DNA of 64,000 nucleotides from Chitinophaga chungangae (lineage in GTDB: Bacteria; Bacteroidota; Bacteroidia; Chitinophagales; Chitinophagaceae): assembly GCF_017742215.1 (NCBI RefSeq), contig NZ_JAGHKP010000004.1:853440-917439 (forward strand). The letters are read 5' to 3'. The notes beneath the pieces are model-generated. The model did not search any database and had not been told where the DNA came from. It worked only from the letters and a program-made list of their open reading frames with translations. The translations under genes were made by a program, and so were the position numbers. The first letter of the stretch is position 1, and every line of letters begins with the position of its first letter. Of the stretch, positions 53,723 to 62,982 are shown piece after piece.

Positions 53723-54526
53723 ATGAAAAAAATCGCATTGTTATTCGTCGCCGGGTCGGGGCTGCTGTTCGCCTGTTCACGCGTGCCCATTACCGGCAGA
53801 AGCCAGTTAAACCTCATTCCTGAAGCCCAGATGCAGAGCATGGCGGTACAGGAATACCAGTCTTTCCTATCACAGAACAAAGCGATATCACCGAACTCGA
53901 GCAAAGACGCTGAAATGGTGCAGCGCGTGGGCGGCCGTATTGCGCGCGCCGTTACCACGTATATGAACTCACAAGGCCTCGGCAACGACATTGCCAGCTA
54001 CAAATGGGAGTTTAACCTGGTAAACGACAAACAGGTGAACGCCTGGTGTATGCCCGGCGGTAAAGTGGTGGTATATACCGGCCTGCTGCCCGTTACGCAG
54101 AACGAAACCGCGCTGGCAGTGGTAATGGGCCACGAGGTGGCGCATGCCATTGCGCGCCACGGCAATGAAAGGATGAGCCAAGGCCTGGTTGCCCAGGGCA
54201 TCCAGATCGCCGGCGCCGTTGCGCTCAATAAAAACCCGCAGGCGCAGAACATTTTCATGCAGGCGGTAGGCGTGGGCGGCCCGCTGGGCCTGATGGCATA
54301 CGGCCGTCAGAACGAACTGGAGGCAGACCATCTCGGCCTGATATTTATGGCGATGGCCGGTTACAACCCCCAGGAAGCCGTTCCTTTCTGGACGCGCATG
54401 GCCAATGCAGGCGGCAGCCAGAAACCGCCAGAGCTGCTCAGCACGCACCCCAGCGACGAGCGCCGCATCCAGCAGCTGCAGAAGCTGATGCCTGAAGCGA
54501 TGAAGTATTATTCTACCCGGAAATAG
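53723..54526 (+). CDS. M48 family metallopeptidase, lipoprotein
   Basis: A 267-residue envelope zinc protease. Signal peptide with lipobox LFAC (Cys about residue 18), then VPITGRSQLNLIP, typical of the LoiP/YcaL/BepA-like group. The zinc site is GHEVAHAIARHGNERMSQ (HExxH) with third ligand Glu in NELEADHLGLIFMAMAGY; the C-terminal LLSTHPSDERRIQQL is also conserved. Relatives degrade misfolded outer membrane proteins. Single gene with terminator. Confidence 0.9.
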   Translation: MKKIALLFVAGSGLLFACSRVPITGRSQLNLIPEAQMQSMAVQEYQSFLSQNKAISPNSSKDAEMVQRVGGRIARAVTTYMNSQGLGNDIASYKWEFNLVNDKQVNAWCMPGGKVVVYTGLLPVTQNETALAVVMGHEVAHAIARHGNERMSQGLVAQGIQIAGAVALNKNPQAQNIFMQAVGVGGPLGLMAYGRQNELEADHLGLIFMAMAGYNPQEAVPFWTRMANAGGSQKPPELLSTHPSDERRIQQLQKLMPEAMKYYSTRK

Positions 54527-54560
54527 GGGAGACTGTAACAGTAACAGTATACACACAAGA

Positions 54561-54600
54561 AAAAGGGGCCGCTTTCAATGAAAACGGCCCCTTTTCTTTA
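54561..54600. terminator. Bidirectional terminator after the M48 gene
   Basis: Stem AAAAGGGGCCG / CGGCCCCTTTT, 13-nt loop, with A- and T-rich flanks for both convergent genes. Confidence 0.85.
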
Positions 54601-54612
54601 TCGCGCGGTGTG

Positions 54613-55482
54613 TTATTCCAGTATCTGTGAAAGGTTCATCAGTTCGTCGTATTTGTACTGCTCCTTGTCGTTGCGGAAACATTTCGCCATTTCCTCCATC
54701 AGGAACTGAACGATGCGCTGGTTGCTCTGCGGTTTGTAATACGCGGGCAGCGCGGGCACGTTCACGCGTTTGAAATAGGTTTCCACGTCTTGCTGCGTAT
54801 AGATCTGCCCCTGGATCGGGTCGATGAAGAACAGGATGCGGTAGTCGCCCGGGTCTGCGGGTTCGGTGAAGTCGTAGAACGTATCGAAATAAGCGAGAAT
54901 GAACTGGCGGGGGATGTTCACCGCGTACACCGGCAGGTCGAGCATGGCGCAGAGCGCCTGGTAAACGATGCCGTTGGTAACGGGATTTCCTTTTTTACCT
55001 TCTATCACCTGGTTGATGAAGAACTGGTTTTTGCGCTGGTAAGACACTTCCTCGCCCTTCAGCCCGAAATAATTATAGATCATGCTGTTGAGCACATTGA
55101 TCTGTTCGAGCGGCGTGAGATAGTTATTCAGCTCCAGCCATATGTTACGTTTTATGCGGTCTATTTCCGTGTTGATCTGCGTGGCCGAAAGGTCCGGGTA
55201 TTGGTACCGTGCGGCCAGTATAGCGCCCTGCATCAGTTCCTGCGCGCCGTTTTTCGTCCATATGCGAACGGCTTCCTGCAGGTCCTGGTAATGCACGCGA
55301 TGGATGAGCAGCTCGATCCTTTCCTGGATGGATTCATCGTAAGTCGTTTCCCAGAGATGCTCCAGGTTGGGAATGATGTCTTTCCCGAAAAGGAGGATTT
55401 TGCTGGCCACGGTATCGAATACTTCCTGGTCAGGATCGTCCAGCAAATGGAACAATGCGTTTATTTCCCTCGTTTCGTGCAA
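54613..55482 (-). CDS. SirB1-like transglutaminase-fold protein
   Basis: A 289-residue cytoplasmic protein of the SirB1 / Transglut_core2 group. The N-terminal 90 residues are helical repeats; LTPLEQINVLNSMIYNYFGLKG is the family core, followed by GNPVTNGIVYQALCAMLDLPVYAVNIPRQFILAY in which the usual His/Cys catalytic residues of transglutaminases are not clearly kept. Function unknown in this phylum. Monocistronic, minus strand. Confidence 0.75.
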   Translation of the reverse strand: MHETREINALFHLLDDPDQEVFDTVASKILLFGKDIIPNLEHLWETTYDESIQERIELLIHRVHYQDLQEAVRIWTKNGAQELMQGAILAARYQYPDLSATQINTEIDRIKRNIWLELNNYLTPLEQINVLNSMIYNYFGLKGEEVSYQRKNQFFINQVIEGKKGNPVTNGIVYQALCAMLDLPVYAVNIPRQFILAYFDTFYDFTEPADPGDYRILFFIDPIQGQIYTQQDVETYFKRVNVPALPAYYKPQSNQRIVQFLMEEMAKCFRNDKEQYKYDELMNLSQILE

Positions 55483-55570
55483 TGGATTCAGTTAGGTTTA
55501 TGTCAATTTACGAATAGTAAATCGATAATGAACGTTTGCTAATCTTCAAATAATTTGGTATATTCTCTTA

Positions 55571-57919
55571 CTACGCTTTCTTTTTGCGGGGCGGCGCTTT
55601 TTTCTTCGGCGGGTTGGCTTTCAGCTCTTCGATGATGGCTTTTGCTTCTTCCACCGTCAGGTCTGCCGCGGTTTCCTGTTTTTCTTTCGGCAGTTTGTAA
55701 TTGCGCAGGCCCACTTTTAAATACGGCCCGTACGGCCCTCTCAGCACCTGGATCTTTTCCTTTTCGAACACCTTGATGGTGCGCTCGTCTTTCGCCGTGC
55801 GTTTTTCCACGATCAGCGGCGCCACTTCTTCCAATTCTACGGTATACGGGTCCATTTCCTTTTTGAGGGAATAGAATTTTTTATCGTGTTGCGCATATGG
55901 CCCGAACCTGCCGATGTTCACCGTTACGTCGGTGCCTTCGAACAGGCCGAGGTTGCGCGGCAGGCGGAACAGGTCCATGGCTTCGTCCATGGAAATGGTC
56001 TCGATGCTTTGCGTTTGTTTCAGTTTCGCGAAGCGGGGTTTTTCCTCGTCTTCCACGGTACCGATCTGCACCATCGGGCCGAAACGCCCCATGCGCGCGG
56101 TAACCGGCTTGCCCGTGGCAGGGTCCTGCCCCAGCAGGCGCTCGCCTTTTACGCGCTCGGCTTTTTCGAGCGTTTCTTCAACGTTCTGATGGAAAGGATC
56201 ATAGAAGTCGTGGAGCATGTTGTTCCATTTCTTCTTGCCGTTGGCGATTTCGTCGAACTCCTCTTCGATCTTGGCGGTGAAGCCGTAATCCATCACACGT
56301 TCGAAATATTGTTTCAGGAAGTCCGTTACCAGCATGCCCAGGTCTGTCGGGAACAGCTTGGATTTTTCGGCGCCGGTGTTTTCCTGTTCGGTTACTTTGG
56401 TGATCTGGTCGTTTTTCAGGCTGAGGATGCGGAAGTCCCTTTTGATGCCTTCCTTGTCGCGTTTTTCCACGTACCCGCGTTTCTGAACGGTGGTGATGGT
56501 GGGCGCGTAGGTAGAAGGGCGGCCGATGCCGAGCTCTTCGAGTTTTTTCACCAGGCTCGCTTCCGTGTAACGCGGCGCGGGGCGGGTGAAACGCTCGGTG
56601 GCTTTCATTTCTTTGAGGTCCAGCGCCTGTTTCACGGCGAGGGGCGGCAATACGCCTTCCTGTTCTTCGTCGCTTTCATCTTCCTCGTCGCGGCCTTCCA
56701 TGTATACTTTCAGGAAACCGTCGAACTTCAGTACTTCACCGCTGGCGGTCAGTTCTTCGTTGTTGGTGGAAATGCCGATCTTGGCGATGGTCTTTTCCAG
56801 TTCCGCATCCGCCATCTGACTGGCGATGGTGCGTTTCCAGATCAGTTCGTACAGCCGTTTGAGGTCCGAATCGTCTACCGTGGAGTTTTCCATGTAAGTA
56901 GGTCGGATGGCTTCGTGCGCTTCCTGGGCGTTTTCGTTTTTATTCTTGTATTTCCGGCTCTGGAAATATTTTTCGCCGTAACTGGTGTTGATGGCTTTGC
57001 TGATGTCCGCCATGGCAGTGTCTGACAGGCTCACGGAATCCGTACGCATGTAGGTGATCTGCCCGCTTTCATACAGTTTTTGCGCCAGCAGCATGGTTTT
57101 AGACACGCTGTAGCCCAGCTTGCGGCTGGCTTCCTGCTGAAGGGTGGAGGTGGTGAACGGCGCGGCGGGGGATTTTTTGCCCGGCTTCACCGTAATGTCT
57201 TTAACGGTATAAGCTGCGCCTACGCATTGTTCGAGGAATTTTTCGGCGTCTTCCGCGGTTTTGAAGCGGCCGGGGCCTTCGGCTTTGAAGGTGATGGTGC
57301 GGCCCTGGATGTCTTTGGCGAGGAAAAACGCTTCCACCTTAAAGTTGCTGGTAGCGGCAAACGAGTTGATCTCGCGTTCGCGCTCCACAATGAGCCTAAC
57401 GGCTACGGACTGTACGCGGCCGGCGGACAAAGAATTGCGCATGCTCATTTTGCGCCACAGCACCGGGCTCAGCTCGAAACCTACGATGCGGTCGAGAATG
57501 CGGCGGGCCTGTTGGGCGTTTACGAGGTTCATGTCCAGCAGGCGGGGCTCCCGTACGGCCCTTTCGATGGCAGGCTTTGTAATTTCGTGAAATACAATGC
57601 GTTTGGTGGTTTTCGGGTCGAGGCCCAAAACCTCGGCGAGGTGCCAGGATATGGCTTCCCCTTCCCGGTCCTCATCCGTTGCCAGCCAAACCTCGTCGGA
57701 ATCTTTCGCTACTTTTTTGAGCTCCTTTACAACTTTTTCCTTCTCTTCCGGTATTATATACTTGGGTTTAAAGTTGTTCTGAATGTCGATACCCATGTCG
57801 TCCTTTTCCAGGTCGCGGATATGACCAAAACAAGATTTAACCTCAAAGTCTTTACCCAATATTTTTTCGATAGTCTTAGCCTTTGCCGGGGACTCAACAA
57901 TCACGAGATTTTTAGCCAT
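55571..57919 (-). CDS. topA: DNA topoisomerase I
   Basis: Type IA topoisomerase relaxing negative supercoils. The 782-residue protein has the TOPRIM domain (LVIVESPAKAKTIEKILG, and the acidic TDEDREGEAI at 81-90), the strand-cleavage Tyr290 in ITYMRTDSVSLS, and GRPSTYAPTITTVQKRGYVE. Instead of zinc ribbons, the C-terminus has several RFGPMVQIG-, RFGPYAQHD- and PYGPYLKVG-like repeats and a Lys/Pro tail. The ATG is at 57919. Confidence 0.95.
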   Translation of the reverse strand: MAKNLVIVESPAKAKTIEKILGKDFEVKSCFGHIRDLEKDDMGIDIQNNFKPKYIIPEEKEKVVKELKKVAKDSDEVWLATDEDREGEAISWHLAEVLGLDPKTTKRIVFHEITKPAIERAVREPRLLDMNLVNAQQARRILDRIVGFELSPVLWRKMSMRNSLSAGRVQSVAVRLIVEREREINSFAATSNFKVEAFFLAKDIQGRTITFKAEGPGRFKTAEDAEKFLEQCVGAAYTVKDITVKPGKKSPAAPFTTSTLQQEASRKLGYSVSKTMLLAQKLYESGQITYMRTDSVSLSDTAMADISKAINTSYGEKYFQSRKYKNKNENAQEAHEAIRPTYMENSTVDDSDLKRLYELIWKRTIASQMADAELEKTIAKIGISTNNEELTASGEVLKFDGFLKVYMEGRDEEDESDEEQEGVLPPLAVKQALDLKEMKATERFTRPAPRYTEASLVKKLEELGIGRPSTYAPTITTVQKRGYVEKRDKEGIKRDFRILSLKNDQITKVTEQENTGAEKSKLFPTDLGMLVTDFLKQYFERVMDYGFTAKIEEEFDEIANGKKKWNNMLHDFYDPFHQNVEETLEKAERVKGERLLGQDPATGKPVTARMGRFGPMVQIGTVEDEEKPRFAKLKQTQSIETISMDEAMDLFRLPRNLGLFEGTDVTVNIGRFGPYAQHDKKFYSLKKEMDPYTVELEEVAPLIVEKRTAKDERTIKVFEKEKIQVLRGPYGPYLKVGLRNYKLPKEKQETAADLTVEEAKAIIEELKANPPKKKAPPRKKKA

Positions 57920-57980
57920 GAACGCCTGCTTTTATTTCTATATAGATACGCTAAAATTTGTACAAAAGTGTTTTTTGAAA

Positions 57981-58008
57981 GCACAAAAGATACAAATCCG
58001 ATTTGTGC
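57981..58008. promoter_or_regulatory. Inverted repeat upstream of topA
   Basis: GCACAAA / TTTGTGC (57981-57987 and 58002-58008) and, nested against it, ACAAAT-CCG-ATTTGT (57992-58006). On the minus strand TATCTTTTG lies here, close to a -7 element. Could be an operator of topA or chance in AT-rich DNA. Confidence 0.3.
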
Positions 58009-58205
58009 AAGTATATAAAAGTAGGTTGATATAAAAAACATAAACCGTTAAATACTTGATATCCAGCGGGGAACAACGGCGCATTAATTATAATTATCTG
58101 CTATTGGCGGAAAGACACTAATATTACATGTTAAATTTAAACCATGTTTTGTGCCGTTGGCATGGAATTGGGGCCTTTTAGGTTCCTTGCAATCAAACAA
58201 TATAT

Positions 58206-58967
58206 ATGGACATAGTTATAATAGGAGCGGGCAACGTGGCGCATTGTTTCGGTCATCTGATGAAACTGCACGGCCATCATGTAAAGCAGGTGATCAGCCG
58301 TAACAAGGCGCATGCGAAAGCGCTGGCGGAGGAGCTTCATGCGGAGCCGTCTGACGACCTGATGGACATCGATATGGAAGCGGACGTGTACCTGCTGGCG
58401 GTGGGCGACGATGTGATCCATGAGCTGAACGACCAGCTGCGGCTGGGCCGGCGCATTGTGGTGCATACCGCCGGCGCCGTGCCGATGAGCGCGATCGCCC
58501 GCATTTCGGTGAACACCGGCGTGATGTACCCGCTCCAGAGCATCCGGAAAGAAAGCAAAAACTATCCCGAAATCCCCTTGCTGCTGGAAGCGGCCAACGA
58601 CGAAGTGCTGAAGCGGCTTACGGCCCTCGGGCAAAGCATCAGCGCGTCCATTTCCGTGATGAGCTCCGAACAGCGGCTGCAGATGCACCTGGGTGCCGTT
58701 TTCTGCAACAACTTCACCAATCACCTTATAGCCCTCGCCAAATTTTACTGCGAGCAGGAAGGAAGGGATTTTTCCCGGCTGATGCCCCTGATCAGGGAAA
58801 CATTCCAGCGGCTGGACAAATACCCGCCTGAAAACCTTCAGACCGGCCCGGCCATGCGCAACGACCAGCACACCATGGCCCTGCACGAATCGCTGCTGAA
58901 AAATTACCCGTCCATGGCGCAGATCTACCCGCTGCTGAGCGAAAGTATCCACCAGTTCCACAAATGA
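58206..58967 (+). CDS. Rossmann-fold and DUF2520 domain protein
   Basis: A 253-residue protein resembling pyrroline-5-carboxylate reductase-like dehydrogenases: N-terminal VIIGAGNVAHCFGHLMKLHG binds NAD(P), HTAGAVPM closes that domain, and the C-terminal DUF2520 region includes AAVFCNNFTNHLIALA-like helices (residues about 150-250). Substrate unknown. It starts a same-strand run (KdsC-like, UbiA-like, Maf), with 65 bp to the next gene. Confidence 0.82.
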   Translation: MDIVIIGAGNVAHCFGHLMKLHGHHVKQVISRNKAHAKALAEELHAEPSDDLMDIDMEADVYLLAVGDDVIHELNDQLRLGRRIVVHTAGAVPMSAIARISVNTGVMYPLQSIRKESKNYPEIPLLLEAANDEVLKRLTALGQSISASISVMSSEQRLQMHLGAVFCNNFTNHLIALAKFYCEQEGRDFSRLMPLIRETFQRLDKYPPENLQTGPAMRNDQHTMALHESLLKNYPSMAQIYPLLSESIHQFHK

Positions 58968-59032
58968 TTGGCGGTGTCGTTAATTACAGATATTTTTGCG
59001 CACACCGGCTCACGAGCGGCCGGTGAGAAACA

Positions 59033-59560
59033 ATGGCCATGAACGTTCTGGAACTATTCACCCGCATCCGCACTTTTGTATTCGATGTAGACGGCGTACT
59101 GACCGATGGTACGGTACAGTTGCTGCCCAACGGCGAACAAAGCCGTAAAATGAACATCCGCGACGGGTATGCGCTGCAGCTGGCCGTAAAAACGGGGTAC
59201 CGCGTGGCCGTTATTTCCGGCGGGCGTTCCGAAAGCGTGATCGCCCGGCTGAACGGTCTTGGTATTAAAGACGTGTACACCGGCATTACGGATAAAGTGG
59301 ACAAACTGCAGGACTATGCGCTGATACACGAGCTGAAGTGGGATGAAGTGCTGTACATGGGAGACGACATACCCGACTACCGCGTGATGCAGCTCACCGG
59401 CCTGCCCGCCTGCCCGGCAGACGCGGCGCCGGAGATCAAAAGCATCAGCCGCTATATTTCCCCGCAAAAAGGGGGAGACGGCTGCGTGAGAGACGTGATA
59501 GAAAAAGTATTGAAGCTCAACGGCCACTGGCTGCTCGACGAAGGGGTAGCGTCCAGGTAA
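59033..59560 (+). CDS. KdsC-like HAD phosphatase (KDO-8-phosphate phosphatase family)
   Basis: A 175-residue C0-type HAD hydrolase. Motif I is FVFDVDGVLTDGT (nucleophile and acid Asp), motif II ISGGRS, motif III Lys in the VDKLQDYAL region, motif IV YMGDDIPDYRVM. No cap domain, so it works as a tetramer as KdsC does, releasing phosphate from KDO-8-P for lipopolysaccharide core synthesis. Start at 59033 or the second Met at 59039. No other KDO genes are adjacent, so the exact substrate is inferred. Confidence 0.85.
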   Translation: MAMNVLELFTRIRTFVFDVDGVLTDGTVQLLPNGEQSRKMNIRDGYALQLAVKTGYRVAVISGGRSESVIARLNGLGIKDVYTGITDKVDKLQDYALIHELKWDEVLYMGDDIPDYRVMQLTGLPACPADAAPEIKSISRYISPQKGGDGCVRDVIEKVLKLNGHWLLDEGVASR

Positions 59561-59581
59561 TTAATTATCTATTCGAACTTT

Positions 59582-60526
59582 ATGAGTTTATTCGCGGCAT
59601 TTTTCAGAATGGTCAGGTATCCGAACCTGATCTATATCGCGCTCACGCAATTCCTGCTGCAATACTGCGTGGTGGAGCCCATTTTGCACAACAACGGGGC
59701 CGAGCCTTCGCTGCATTTCGCGCATTTTCTCATGCTGAGCATTTCTACCGTGCTGGTGGCCGCGGGAGGATATATCATCAACGATTATTTCGACATCAAT
59801 ATCGACCTGGTGAACAAGCCGGACAAAATGGTGGTGGATAAGATCATCAACCGGCGCTGGGCCATGGCCTGGCATACCATATTAAATATGGCCGGCGTAT
59901 CGCTCGGTTTTCTCGTCGCTTTCCAGATCGGGCAGTTTTACCTGGGTTTCATACAGGTGTTCTGCACCCTGCTGCTATGGTTCTATTCCACTTCGTTCAA
60001 ACGGCAGGTGCTGATCGGCAACGTGGTGATCTCGCTGCTGACGGCGCTGAGCGTGGTGGTGGTGGGTTTTTATGAAAAACAGATCTATGAAAGTTTCGCC
60101 GCCATCCTGTCTTACGCGGGCCGCAGGCTGATCCAGATCATCGGCGTGTATGCGCTGTTCGCCTTTTTGCTGTCTATGATCCGCGAGATCGTGAAAGACA
60201 TGGAAGACATGATCGGCGACAGCAAAGACGGCTGCCGTACCCTTCCCATCGTATGGGGCGTAAAAAAGGCGAAACGTTTTACCATGGCATTGATCGCCGG
60301 TTTGCAGCTGGTGCTGGCGGTGATCATGGTCGCCACGGCGCTGAAAGGCTGGTACGCCGCCGTGATGTACATCGCGGTATTCGTGCTGCTGCCGCTCACC
60401 GTGAAAGTGCAAAGGCCGCTGGCCGCAGCTTTCCAGCCGGAACAATACCACCAGATCAGCACCTGGATCAAGATCGTGATGCTTACCGGCATCCTGTCGA
60501 TGATCTTCTTCAAAATCATGTTATAA
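59582..60526 (+). CDS. UbiA family prenyltransferase
   Basis: A 314-residue membrane prenyltransferase with about eight to nine helices. First Asp-rich motif NDYFDINIDLVNKPDK (residues about 63-78) and second DMEDMIGDSKDGCRTLP bind prenyl diphosphate with magnesium. This branch is often named geranylgeranylglycerol-phosphate transferase-like in Bacteroidota; the acceptor is not determined, and menaquinone or other lipid synthesis is possible. 21 bp after the phosphatase and 2 bp before maf. Confidence 0.85.
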   Translation: MSLFAAFFRMVRYPNLIYIALTQFLLQYCVVEPILHNNGAEPSLHFAHFLMLSISTVLVAAGGYIINDYFDINIDLVNKPDKMVVDKIINRRWAMAWHTILNMAGVSLGFLVAFQIGQFYLGFIQVFCTLLLWFYSTSFKRQVLIGNVVISLLTALSVVVVGFYEKQIYESFAAILSYAGRRLIQIIGVYALFAFLLSMIREIVKDMEDMIGDSKDGCRTLPIVWGVKKAKRFTMALIAGLQLVLAVIMVATALKGWYAAVMYIAVFVLLPLTVKVQRPLAAAFQPEQYHQISTWIKIVMLTGILSMIFFKIML

Positions 60527-60528
60527 GT

Positions 60529-61098
60529 ATGTATACAGGCAAACCCGTGATACTGGCTTCCCAAAGCCCGCGCAGGCGGCAATTGCTGGAGCAGGCCGGC
60601 ATCCCGTTCGAAGTAAAGGTGAGCGAGGCTGAAGAAACTTTTCCCGATGGCATGCCCATTGCCGAAGTGCCCGTGTTTATCGCGCGGCAGAAAGCATTGG
60701 CTGTAAAGGCTTTATACGATGAAAACGAAGTGATCGTGGCGGCGGACACCATCGTGGTGCTGGACGGGCGCATCATCGGCAAACCGCGGGACCGGGAAGA
60801 CGCCATCCAGATCCTTTCCGCCCTCAGCGGCCGTATACACGAAGTGATCACCGGCGTGGTGATACTTCACAACGGCGCCGAAGAAGCTTTCGGGCAAACC
60901 ACCGAAGTACACTTCAAGCCGCTGACAGCCAGCCAGATCGAATATTACGTAGACCATTATCAGCCTTACGACAAAGCCGGCGCCTACGCCATCCAGGAAT
61001 GGATCGGCGCAGTAGGCATCGACCGCATCAACGGCTGCTTTTATAACGTGATGGGCCTGCCCGTCAGCCAGGTGGCGGAACGGTTATCAAGGTTATAA
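60529..61098 (+). CDS. maf: Maf-like nucleotide pyrophosphatase
   Basis: A 189-residue Maf protein hydrolysing dTTP, UTP or modified nucleotides. It has VILASQSPRRRQLLEQAGI (residues 6-24), AADTIVVLDGRIIGKPRD with the catalytic Asp, and YDKAGAYAIQEWIGAVGIDRINGCFYNVMGLPV, typical of the dTTP/UTP subgroup (YhdE). Start ATG 60529 is 2 bp after the UbiA stop, so translation is coupled. Confidence 0.92.
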   Translation: MYTGKPVILASQSPRRRQLLEQAGIPFEVKVSEAEETFPDGMPIAEVPVFIARQKALAVKALYDENEVIVAADTIVVLDGRIIGKPRDREDAIQILSALSGRIHEVITGVVILHNGAEEAFGQTTEVHFKPLTASQIEYYVDHYQPYDKAGAYAIQEWIGAVGIDRINGCFYNVMGLPVSQVAERLSRL

Positions 61099-61225
61099 TT
61101 TATTATACATTATAGATTTATTGTTTATATTTGCTGATGTAATGCAATATTGTTGACCGCTTACACGGAACATTGTCATTTCACGAATCAAGATTAACCG
61201 GAAACATTCACTCAATCCCATCACT

Positions 61226-62029
61226 ATGAAAAAAGCGCTGCTGGGCTTAGCGTTCCTGGCTACCCTTTACGGATGCTCCAAAAAAAACGACGATAATACC
61301 ACTCCCGAATTGCATCCGGATAAATATGTGGTTACCCGCGTAACAGGCGAAAACGATTCGCTGGTGCTTGTTTATAACGAAGCCGGGCTGGTGAGCAAAT
61401 TCTCTCAATGGGAGGGTGCCATGGCCGATTCTTTTGAAGTGAGCTATAGCGACAAAGGTCTTTCCGAATTCAAATACTTCGCGCTCACCGGCAAACGTAC
61501 GGACCGCAGGTTTGTGTACGACGACAAAGGCCTTATCGCGGTCAATTATTACAACATGGACAACAACGGCCAGCTCATTATCACCGATAAAGATTCCCTC
61601 GTGTATAAAGACGGCAAGCTGTCTGAATACCACGAAATATCCGGCGGCATGCGCAACGTGGTGTACAAGCTTACCTGGCTGGGCGTGAATGTGGACAAGG
61701 TGGAGTATTTCCTGGTGAACAGCGGCACGGAGATCCCGGTGTCTGTGACCACTTATGCATATGGGGATAAAGCCGGCTACCAGCATGCATTCCCGGCGGA
61801 TTTTATGCTGCGTTACGAAAAACATAACTTCTCACATCTCAGCGGAAAAACATTGGTGAAAGAAGAGCAGAAAGCCGCCGGCTCCGGCGTATTGATCTTC
61901 ACCGCGAACTATACTACAACCTATAACGATAACGGCTATCCGAAGGAGATCAAAGTGGATATCGACGATAAGCAGAATAACGAGACCAGTACGTCTGTAT
62001 TGAAGCTGGAGTATGCTTTGCTGCAATGA
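61226..62029 (+). CDS. Tandem lipoprotein 1, YD-repeat-like beta protein
   Basis: A 267-residue lipoprotein (signal MKKALLGLAFLATLYGC, lipobox Cys17) with a short charged spacer and then repeated short beta hairpins of the type LVLVYNEAGLVSKF, FEVSYSDKGLSEFKY and RRFVYDDKGLIAVNYY. These resemble the YD/RHS-like units of large wrapping proteins. First of three same-family genes in a row. Function unknown; surface location is likely in this phylum. Confidence 0.75.
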   Translation: MKKALLGLAFLATLYGCSKKNDDNTTPELHPDKYVVTRVTGENDSLVLVYNEAGLVSKFSQWEGAMADSFEVSYSDKGLSEFKYFALTGKRTDRRFVYDDKGLIAVNYYNMDNNGQLIITDKDSLVYKDGKLSEYHEISGGMRNVVYKLTWLGVNVDKVEYFLVNSGTEIPVSVTTYAYGDKAGYQHAFPADFMLRYEKHNFSHLSGKTLVKEEQKAAGSGVLIFTANYTTTYNDNGYPKEIKVDIDDKQNNETSTSVLKLEYALLQ

Positions 62030-62124
62030 TGCCATAGTTAAGCCTATGTTAACAACAGGTATTTTCTCTTCTTTGCGCGAATATGGAATATTTTTGCACT
62101 TCCTAATACCAATTTTTGAGTAAC

Positions 62125-62955
62125 ATGAAGAAATTCCTTGTTTGTGGCCTGATTGTTTTATTAGCTTTCCAGGCTTGTAAAAAAAATAAAAGAACCGAGC
62201 CGGAAAAAGAACAACCTCCTAAAGAAATTGTAGACGACTCGCCTCCGGATTATGACAATCCCGATGGTGAATGGACGCTTACTCAATGGGTTTCAGGCGA
62301 TTTTCGGAGACATTATTCCTATGCCCCGGGAAGGAAATTGATAAGAGTATCCGACAATTACCAACGGCCATATTACCTCACTTATGATGTAAACAACCGT
62401 CTTCGAAAAATAGCCAGATTCTTTAACATGGATTCGTTGTTGGTTGGGCATATGGACGGGAAAATAACCCTGATCAGTATATATGACGGCCCAACTGAAT
62501 TCAGTCGTGATTCCATCCTGTACAATGAAGACGGGAAAATCGGCGGCATAGTCTGGTACGTTAATAGGATCAAGCGAAACATGTTTAAATATGAATGGGA
62601 GGGTGATAATGTAGTTTCAACGGCACGGTATGACGTATGGATATGGAGCGACAACGACCGTGATACAACTTACTTCAGTAAGGAAACATATACCTACGAC
62701 AATGCAAAGTCTCCCTGGAAAACAAACGGAAATATCTGCTTCGAATGGTTTTTAAACAGCGAAATGGGAGAGTTATTAAGTGCTAATAATCTTGTGAGAA
62801 TTGAGCATTATCAGCAAGACGGTAAAATATACAGGACCGACAGCCTTTCTTATACATATGAGAACGGTTTGCCCAAAACCGCTCTCTCTACTTCCTCGCG
62901 CATAACTGTGACCGGGGTAAACGGGACAAATAATTTTTTCTACAAAAAGAAATAA
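62125..62955 (+). CDS. Tandem lipoprotein 2, AT-richer family member
   Basis: A 276-residue lipoprotein (signal MKKFLVCGLIVLLAFQAC) with a long charged linker (KKNKRTEPEKEQPPKE) and then YD-like hairpins (LTYDVNNRLRKIARFFN, SILYNEDGKIGGIVWYVN, TYTYDNAKSPWKTNG). Compared with its two neighbours its DNA is clearly richer in A and T and uses rarer codons, which suggests recent arrival or a faster-evolving copy. ATG at 62125; a TTG at 62116 is adjacent. Candidate -7 TATTTTTG at 62090-62097. Confidence 0.72.
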   Translation: MKKFLVCGLIVLLAFQACKKNKRTEPEKEQPPKEIVDDSPPDYDNPDGEWTLTQWVSGDFRRHYSYAPGRKLIRVSDNYQRPYYLTYDVNNRLRKIARFFNMDSLLVGHMDGKITLISIYDGPTEFSRDSILYNEDGKIGGIVWYVNRIKRNMFKYEWEGDNVVSTARYDVWIWSDNDRDTTYFSKETYTYDNAKSPWKTNGNICFEWFLNSEMGELLSANNLVRIEHYQQDGKIYRTDSLSYTYENGLPKTALSTSSRITVTGVNGTNNFFYKKK

Positions 62956-62982
62956 ATATCAATAACAAACCTACGGATACCT

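Noticed and set aside
58137..58961. Minus-strand frame opposite the DUF2520 gene
   Set aside because: The plus strand has the Rossmann motif and family domain; the minus product is His/Val-rich shadow sequence.
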